Assembly: GCA_015522865.1 (NCBI GenBank)
Contig: WALN01000023.1
Span: forward strand, 1-11,283
Reading direction: 5' to 3'
Length of the DNA: 11,283 nt
Origin: Microcaldota archaeon
Lineage (GTDB): Archaea; Micrarchaeota; Micrarchaeia; Norongarragalinales; WALN01
A program made the position numbers and the translations under genes. Under the pieces are notes generated by a model that was not told the origin of the DNA, searched no databases, and worked only from the letters and a program-made list of their open reading frames with translations. This document shows, one piece after another, positions 6,940-11,283 of the stretch (within the stretch, counting starts at the first letter, position 1; the number at the start of each line of letters is the position of its first letter).

Positions 6940-6954
6940 CTCTCCCACCTTCAA
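6940..6954 (-). promoter_or_regulatory. 15-base leader with ribosome site between tRNA-Asn and cdc6
   Basis: Read on the minus strand, the spacer is TTGAAGGTGGGAGAG followed by ATG. AAGGTG matches the anti-Shine-Dalgarno sequence at good spacing. There is no space for a separate promoter unless it lies inside the G+C-rich tRNA gene, where none is visible. Confidence 0.5.
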
Positions 6955-7027
6955 CGCCTTGGCCAGGGTTCGAACCTGGGACCTTCCGGTTAACAGCCGG
7001 ACGCTCTACCAGCTGAGCTACCAAGGC
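6955..7027 (-). tRNA. tRNA-Asn (anticodon GTT)
   Basis: 73 bases fold into a complete cloverleaf. The acceptor arms are GCCTTGG (5' end at 7027) and CCAAGGC (6962-6956). The D arm contains GCTC and GAGC. The anticodon stem is TCCGG/CCGGA around the loop CTGTTAA, giving anticodon GTT (Asn). The T arm is CCAGG-TTCGAAC-CCTGG. The discriminator base is G (6955), as usual for tRNA-Asn. CCA is not encoded; the bases after the discriminator are TTGA. No intron. Orc1/cdc6 follows 15 bases downstream. Its 5' flank is occupied at once by the hairpin repeat array, and no TATA-like box is seen at the expected distance. Confidence 0.95.
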
Positions 7028-7042
7028 ACCTCTCTTAGAAAG

Positions 7043-7135
7043 AGAGCTGCACCAGAAAGAACGAAATTCTTTCTTGGGACAGCTTAGCACTTCTTTCTTC
7101 TTAAGAAAGAAGGGCCAGCACCTCTCTTAGAAAGA
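7043..7135 (+). repeat. Perfect 93-bp direct repeat, copy 1
   Basis: Identical over 93 bases to 7191-7283, an offset of 148. It covers the end of a type A hairpin, full type B and C hairpins, and the start of the next type A. Perfect identity in non-coding DNA implies recent duplication or gene-conversion-like homogenisation, or selection on the sequence. Confidence 0.9.
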
Positions 7136-7190
7136 GAGCTGCACCAGAGAAGGCACTTCTTTGCTCCGCAAAGCACCTCTTTCTAAAGAA

Positions 7191-7283
7191 AGAGCTGCAC
7201 CAGAAAGAACGAAATTCTTTCTTGGGACAGCTTAGCACTTCTTTCTTCTTAAGAAAGAAGGGCCAGCACCTCTCTTAGAAAGA
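7191..7283 (+). repeat. Perfect 93-bp direct repeat, copy 2
   Basis: Second copy of 7043-7135 with no mismatch. The identity ends at 7283 (G/A difference at the next base), where the fourth type A hairpin breaks off into AATAG and the leader of the downstream gene begins. Confidence 0.9.
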
Positions 7284-7296
7284 ATAGTAAGAAAAA

Positions 7297-7305
7297 CTTT
7301 ATTAT
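7297..7305 (+). promoter_or_regulatory. Possible TATA box for a leaderless start at 7328
   Basis: CTTTATTAT at 7297-7305 is the best A+T-rich box after the repeat array. Its centre is about 27 bases before the in-frame ATG at 7328. If it is the promoter, the ATG at 7304 would not be in the transcript. Weak evidence, based on spacing alone. Confidence 0.25.
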
Positions 7306-8875
7306 GTTTTCCTTTAGTAATGCAGATATGGAAATTCCAAAGGAACTTGAAAGCTTTGTGATTATCAGAGAAAGGAAGAATAATGCTATTTCTTTTACAA
7401 TTCTCACCTCTGACTATCTGGCGTTTGATAAGATGTTTGATTCATACCCTGCAAAATTGAGCGCAATAGCGCAGGTGACAAATGGCAAATGGCAGATAGC
7501 AATACTCGCAACAAAAGAGGATATCAAAAACTTTCAGAAAAAAACGCTGGAAAAAATAATTGAAAATAAAGAGTTTATCGAAAATTTGAGAAACAAGTCC
7601 AGAAAAATTGCGGAACAACTGCTGCAATTGTGTAAAAGTGAAATTAAAACAGAAAATGTTGAAAAAGCAAGTAATGAAAAATTGGGGGAATTGTATCTGA
7701 GAATTGTAAATTTGTACAACGATTTTTGCTATTACAATATACCACTATGGTTCGTCGCAGTAGACGAGCTGGGGGAGTTTATCGAGGAAAAATTAACAGA
7801 AATTGTGGGAAAAGAGAAAGCATCTAAAATATTCAACATACTCACAACTTCAACTGAGCCTTCGTGGACATTCAGGGAAGAAATGGAAGAGCACAAAATT
7901 GCATTTGAAATTGAGAAGAAGGGGCAGAAAGAATTATTTATAGAAGAGAAAGAAATAGAAAAGAAATTTCCAGAAATATACAAAAAGATTGGGCAACTTG
8001 CAAAAGATTTTGGACAAATTCCATTTGATTATACCGGGCCGAAAATTTGGGGTGAAAATTATTTTGTGGAAAAAATAAGAAAAATTTTAAAAAAGGGGAA
8101 TGTTGAAGAGAAACTTGAAGAGCTGGAGAACTACCACAAAAAGATTAAAAATGAACAGCTAAAAATAGCTGAAAAATACAATTTACCAGAAGAAATTGTC
8201 AGGATTAGCAGGGAGGTACAGAAAATTACGGCAATGCAGGATGAGAAAAAAGAATGGCTAACAAAAGTGCACGTTTATATCCAAAATACGCTTATTCCGG
8301 AAATATCGAAAAGGACTGGGCTGTCTAGCAGTGTATTGAATAAGGTTTACAAAGAAGAGATGAAAGAAATTTTAGAGGGAAAAATAAAAAAAGATGAAAT
8401 TAAAAAGAGGGAGAATAATTGTGCGTTTGTTTTTGTTGGGAATAAATTCAATATTTATGCAGAAAAAGAGGCAAGAGAATTGTGGGAATATTTTTATAAG
8501 AGAGGAATCAAGAAAGTGAAAGAAATTAAAGGAACTGTGGCGGCAAGAGGCTATGCAAAAGGGAGGGTAAAAATAGTTCTGCATTCCTCAGAAATAGGCA
8601 AAGTAGAGAAGGGGGATATTTTAGTAACAACAATGACCACGCCCGATTTCGTGCCCGCGATGAGAAAAGTCGCTGCGATTGTTACAGATGAGGGGGGCAT
8701 TACATGTCACGCAGCAATAGTTTCGAGAGAGCTGGGTATTCCATGCGTTATTGGAACTTCTGTTGCAACAAAAGCGCTAAAAGATGGGGATGAGATAGAA
8801 GTAGACGCTGAGAGGGGAATAGTAAAAATAATTAAAAAAGAGGGAGAAATTACGGCAGGAAATTTCCAGCTTTAA
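7304..8875 (+). CDS. PEP-utilizing-enzyme mobile-domain protein without ATP-grasp or PEP barrel
   Basis: 523 residues. The C-terminal about 105 residues (408-513) are the swivelling phosphohistidine domain of the PEP synthase/pyruvate phosphate dikinase family: GTVAARGYAKGRV, DILVTTMTTPDFVPAM, then EGGITCHAAIVSRELGIPCVIGT with the phospho-accepting His469. In full enzymes this His carries phosphate between an ATP-grasp domain and a PEP/pyruvate barrel. Neither is seen here. Residues 1-400 are instead mostly helical, Lys/Glu-rich and unrecognised. So it is not a complete PEP synthase; it may pass phosphate to a partner or act on another substrate (inference). The start is uncertain: ATG 7304 has no ribosome site, and ATG 7328 (giving 515 residues, MEIPKEL) would suit a leaderless transcript. 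Its last 26 bases overlap the convergent top6A gene. Confidence 0.78.
   Translation: MFSFSNADMEIPKELESFVIIRERKNNAISFTILTSDYLAFDKMFDSYPAKLSAIAQVTNGKWQIAILATKEDIKNFQKKTLEKIIENKEFIENLRNKSRKIAEQLLQLCKSEIKTENVEKASNEKLGELYLRIVNLYNDFCYYNIPLWFVAVDELGEFIEEKLTEIVGKEKASKIFNILTTSTEPSWTFREEMEEHKIAFEIEKKGQKELFIEEKEIEKKFPEIYKKIGQLAKDFGQIPFDYTGPKIWGENYFVEKIRKILKKGNVEEKLEELENYHKKIKNEQLKIAEKYNLPEEIVRISREVQKITAMQDEKKEWLTKVHVYIQNTLIPEISKRTGLSSSVLNKVYKEEMKEILEGKIKKDEIKKRENNCAFVFVGNKFNIYAEKEARELWEYFYKRGIKKVKEIKGTVAARGYAKGRVKIVLHSSEIGKVEKGDILVTTMTTPDFVPAMRKVAAIVTDEGGITCHAAIVSRELGIPCVIGTSVATKALKDGDEIEVDAERGIVKIIKKEGEITAGNFQL
8824..8839 (-). terminator. T-rich terminator for the top6BA operon inside the convergent gene
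   Basis: Eleven bases past the top6A stop (8850-8852), the minus strand reads six T, AATTA and five T. It lies wholly within the last codons of the plus-strand PEP-domain gene, where it encodes part of VKIIKK. A matching plus-strand run of six T (8876-8881) follows the PEP-domain gene's stop and lies inside top6A, so each gene may carry the other's termination signal. Confidence 0.45.
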
Positions 8876-9962
8876 TTTTTTCAGGCAAATAAACCTCGCT
8901 AATAAAACGCAGACGCTTAGAAGTAAGTGCCTGAATTTCTGCCTTATATTTCTTCTCTAAAAACAAATTAATCTCATGCTGCCACAATTTATTCTTAAAC
9001 CAGCCGTATTTTAGCAGCTCCTTGCCCCTCCTAAGGTCCACGTCTTTAGCTTTAATTGTCTGCGCCCTCAAATCATACTTATCTATATCTGTCATGCTTA
9101 CTCCCAGAAAATGGGCTCTGGGACAGCCTAATCTATCTGAAACATGCGCAAGTGCCATGCTGCCGTACTTCATTGTTGAGTATATATACCAGCCATATGG
9201 GTCTGCGTCTGTAAGAATATAAACTGGAAGGTTAAGCTCTTCAGAGAACCTTTGTATCAGCCTTCTTGTTCCTCTTGCTGCCTGTCCTTGTGTGGTAAGC
9301 AATATGCATTTGTGCTTTTTCCAAAATCTGTCCTCATGTAATCTTAAAAATACTGCGTCCTTCTCTGCAACAATTACATATTCAGCGTCAACATCCACAA
9401 ACTCAATTTGCTCGACAATTGATGGAATCGCCCATCCGCCAGAGCCGAGCTTGCTCCAATTAATCATGTCCCCGCTATCTCTTATTTTAACATTCCCAAC
9501 AACCCTTCCCTTGGGATTCGCAGCTAAATGCAAATTTTCTCTGATAACATCAAGCGCGACTTCCAAATCAACAATCGCAGAGTCGGATTCGTTCTGCTCA
9601 TTAATAGTATTTTCTTTTGTTCCGGCAATAGTATGTTTCAATGCGTAAAACAAATCTCTGAGAGTTGTGTGCGCTTTTTCTGAAATTAACTCTTTAGCAA
9701 ATGCCGCAACTAAAAGAGTCTGCATAAAACTGCGCGCATGAGCAACATTAAACAAATATCTCTTAGCAACTTTGTTGCCGAGCTCTATTTTCTTTTTATC
9801 TGCATTGTACAAAACATTTGAGAGCCCCCTTACGGGTATGTCTATATGCGGATTCTTCTCTTTGCTTATTTCGTCCAATATCTCCTTTCCTAAAGTGTCT
9901 ATTCTCTTTAGTGTTTCCTCGTCAGAAATTACATTTGATTTCTTTTTTTCCACCTTATTCAC
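8850..9962 (-). CDS. top6A: DNA topoisomerase VI subunit A (Spo11-like cleaving subunit)
   Basis: 370 residues, the normal family length. Topo VI is an A2B2 type IIB topoisomerase that relaxes and decatenates DNA using ATP; subunit A makes the double-strand break through a tyrosine. The winged-helix (CAP) domain carries TTLRDLFYALKH with catalytic Tyr106. Most relatives have Tyr-Tyr here; this one has Phe-Tyr, which leaves a single candidate. The Toprim domain shows VIVAEKDAVF (Glu200) and ILTDADPYGWYIY (Asp252, Asp254), the Mg2+ site, plus TTQGQAARGTRRL (223-235). The start is GTG at 9962, overlapping the top6B stop in GTGA (9962-9959) with GGGAG upstream, which indicates translational coupling. 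The 3' end overlaps the convergent PEP-domain gene by 26 bases. Confidence 0.95.
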   Translation of the reverse strand: MNKVEKKKSNVISDEETLKRIDTLGKEILDEISKEKNPHIDIPVRGLSNVLYNADKKKIELGNKVAKRYLFNVAHARSFMQTLLVAAFAKELISEKAHTTLRDLFYALKHTIAGTKENTINEQNESDSAIVDLEVALDVIRENLHLAANPKGRVVGNVKIRDSGDMINWSKLGSGGWAIPSIVEQIEFVDVDAEYVIVAEKDAVFLRLHEDRFWKKHKCILLTTQGQAARGTRRLIQRFSEELNLPVYILTDADPYGWYIYSTMKYGSMALAHVSDRLGCPRAHFLGVSMTDIDKYDLRAQTIKAKDVDLRRGKELLKYGWFKNKLWQHEINLFLEKKYKAEIQALTSKRLRFISEVYLPEKIKAGNFLP

Positions 9963-11283
9963 CCTCTGCTCCCGATTTTCTTCTTCTTTTGCGTTGTGCT
10001 CTCTTCGAGCGCCTCTGCTTCCAAAAGGCCTGTTCTCTCTTCAGCAAGTTTTCTGAGTTTTTCACTTATTTCGACTGCTGGTCTTCCAGTAATTCTGTGT
10101 AGAGATTCAGAGACCTCTGTAATATACTTGAAAAATATATTTTTCCTTCTAGTCTTTTCAGCCATTTTCCTGAGTCCGCTTAAGTAAAGCGATATCTTCC
10201 TTGCGCATTCCATAACCGCCAACCTAATTTCTTCGACAATTTCTGCCTCAGCAGAAATCGCAAGCTTGCCGGCTCCGGTGTACGGAACATGAACAGAAAC
10301 AAAATTCACAAAAACAGTCATTGGCTGCTCCTCAAAATTTTTCAGTCCATACCTTCCCCAGTCGATACTTTTTATAGAGGCAGTTATAGCACAATTGCCC
10401 GCGTCAAATAGAAGCGGCACTTTATTCGCAAATCTCATGATCTCTGCTCCGCCCTTCCTTTGATTACCTGCTTTTCCGCCGTATGCGATTGCGGCCTCAA
10501 CTAAAAATGGGATGCCTCCCATAAAAACACGGGGCTTCCTTTCAACAACTGCAAGCTCATCGGGCTGCAACAAAGCTTTGAGCGACTTGGTCAAATTTTC
10601 TTTTCCAATTGGTTGCAGTGTGTCCATATCAGGGGCGATCCATTTTATTGAATGGAACGCTTTTACCAGCTCTTCTGCTTCTGCCCAGGTCAGGGTTGAG
10701 GGCGCTCTATTCAAATCAATATTTGGGCAGATTTTTTGAATCTCTTTTACTCTTACGGAAGAAGCACGCGAAAAATCATTTACTAAAAATGATGAAATTT
10801 TTCTTGCGCCTGAGGCTGATGCCATATCCATAAGGTCGGAAACCGTGACTCCGAGAGGATGGGGCTTTACCTGAGGCGGCAGGGAAGGTATGTAGTTTGA
10901 AGAGCGGGGGAATACTACTATACTATTATCTGGCTTAACTAAAGTTATCTGAGCATGGGGAGTTGCAAGAGCAGTTCTTCTCAAATATTCATAAACAGAA
11001 TGCTCTCCTTCGTTATATTCCACGTTGGCAAATTCTGCTTCTATTCTAACTCCTCTAAAATGGTCGCTATATTCCTTCTCATTCTTAATTACCGGCGCGT
11101 TTTTCTTGACGTCGATTGAAAGGTCGCACTCGAATAATTTCCTGCCAATAGAAGTTTTAATGTGAATTGGCTTTCCTGTTGTAATCTGCGCGAAAAGTGT
11201 TGCGTATGCCGCTCCGATCCCCTGCTGTCCCCTCTTCTGTCTTAAAACGTGAAATTTTGTTCCAGCAAGCAGCATTCCTAATG
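9959..11283 (-). CDS. top6B: DNA topoisomerase VI subunit B (5' end outside the window)
   Basis: The ATPase subunit of Topo VI, here the last 441 codons. The frame stays open to the window edge (first full codon at 11281), so the gene is cut rather than starting at the ATG at 11275. Visible parts: the end of the GHKL ATPase domain with MLLAGTKFHVLRQ, RGQQGIG (ATP-lid glycines, about 11213-11233) and TTGKP; a middle H2TH-like helical domain (HPLGVTVSDLMDMA onward); and the transducer domain with RFANKVPLLFDAG, DWGRYGL and FVNFVSVHVPYTGAGK. The Bergerat motifs carrying the catalytic Glu and Mg2+-binding Asn are off the window, roughly 80-100 residues. The C-terminus ends in a Lys-rich tail. It is upstream of top6A with a 4-base overlap, the usual B-then-A archaeal order. 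Confidence 0.95.
   Translation of the reverse strand, partial: LGMLLAGTKFHVLRQKRGQQGIGAAYATLFAQITTGKPIHIKTSIGRKLFECDLSIDVKKNAPVIKNEKEYSDHFRGVRIEAEFANVEYNEGEHSVYEYLRRTALATPHAQITLVKPDNSIVVFPRSSNYIPSLPPQVKPHPLGVTVSDLMDMASASGARKISSFLVNDFSRASSVRVKEIQKICPNIDLNRAPSTLTWAEAEELVKAFHSIKWIAPDMDTLQPIGKENLTKSLKALLQPDELAVVERKPRVFMGGIPFLVEAAIAYGGKAGNQRKGGAEIMRFANKVPLLFDAGNCAITASIKSIDWGRYGLKNFEEQPMTVFVNFVSVHVPYTGAGKLAISAEAEIVEEIRLAVMECARKISLYLSGLRKMAEKTRRKNIFFKYITEVSESLHRITGRPAVEISEKLRKLAEERTGLLEAEALEESTTQKKKKIGSRG

Larger units (their letters stand above)
7026..7283. repeat. Tandem array of hairpin-forming repeats between tRNA-Asn and the PEP-domain gene
   Basis: This 258-base stretch holds no gene. Four units begin with GCACCTCT at 7026, 7118, 7173 and 7266, so the units measure 92, 55 and 93 bases, with a truncated fourth of 18. 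A full unit carries three hairpins: type A (GCAC, then CTCTCTT-aga-AAGAGAG, then CTGC; 7026-7050, copied at 7118-7142, variant at 7173-7198), type B (AGAAAGAA-cgaaa-TTCTTTCT; 7054-7074 and 7202-7222) and type C (ten-base arms CTTCTTTCTT/AAGAAAGAAG with loop ctt; 7090-7112 and 7238-7260). The short unit lacks B and has a changed C-like hairpin, CTTTGC-tcc-GCAAAG (7159-7173). The strands are nearly pure pyrimidine then purine in each arm. The array starts at the first two bases of the tRNA gene. Nature unknown: it could be a miniature repeat, structured RNA or protein-binding array. Confidence 0.8.

Noticed and set aside
6940..6954. Upstream TTG start for cdc6 at 6954
   Set aside because: It would translate the ribosome site AAGGTGGGAGAG itself and begin one base from the tRNA 3' end. 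The ATG at 6939 is well placed behind that site.
6884..7087. Plus-strand open frame of 67 codons across the tRNA
   Set aside because: It runs through the antisense of cdc6's start, the whole tRNA-Asn and the first hairpins. No protein family resemblance.
7026..7283. CRISPR array
   Set aside because: Repeats are of unequal spacing (92, 55, 93), the inter-repeat sequence is itself repeated and palindromic, there are no unique spacers of constant length and no cas gene is in the window.
9772..10102. Two Ser/Phe-rich plus-strand open frames over the top6B/top6A junction
   Set aside because: Low-complexity Ser/Phe/Leu translations are the expected antisense of Lys/Glu-rich genes. Both overlap well-supported topoisomerase coding.
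11273..11275. ATG at 11275 as the start of a short top6B
   Set aside because: The frame is open upstream to the window edge and the missing N-terminal ATPase motifs are required, so the true start is outside.

Overview
The window is archaeal chromosome. Evidence: an archaeal-type SepF, an Orc1/Cdc6 initiator, both subunits of DNA topoisomerase VI, a TrmJ-like SPOUT methyltransferase, a tRNA-Asn(GTT) without encoded CCA, TATA-like boxes about 26 bases upstream of starts, GGTGAT-type ribosome sites and probable leaderless genes. The genes are lysine-rich and A+T-rich and are packed so tightly that convergent genes overlap at their 3' ends. Small genome size and several membrane proteins of unknown family would suit a DPANN-like archaeon, but that placement is inference.

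Layout. (1) 1-1476, plus strand: sepF, then a membrane protein with a duplicated PepSY-like N-terminal half and an exported C-terminal domain. (2) 1418-2143, minus: a TrmJ-like tRNA 2'-O-methyltransferase whose end overlaps the previous gene by 59 bases. (3) 2163-2170: one TATA box centred between the methyltransferase and (4) a plus-strand operon, 2192-4471, of two tandem FHA-domain proteins (one canonical, one diverged) and a signal-peptide/coiled-coil/TM protein. (5) 4538-5641, plus: a membrane-anchored thioredoxin-fold protein with a CPYG active site, followed by a strong T-rich terminator. (6) 5710-7027, minus: tRNA-Asn followed after 15 bases by orc1/cdc6, probably one transcript. (7) 7026-7283: a tandem array of hairpin-forming repeats abutting the tRNA 5' end. 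(8) 7304-8875, plus: a protein with the phosphohistidine domain of PEP synthase but no ATP-grasp or PEP-binding barrel. (9) 8850-11283, minus: top6B (5' end cut by the window) and top6A, overlapping by 4 bases.

How they fit together: replication and DNA topology (Orc1/Cdc6, Topo VI), division (SepF) and envelope functions (three membrane-anchored proteins) dominate. The FHA pair implies phosphothreonine signalling, but no kinase is in view. The most unusual DNA is the hairpin array, which contains a perfect 93-bp direct repeat and lies where the tRNA-Asn promoter would be expected, beside the replication initiator gene.
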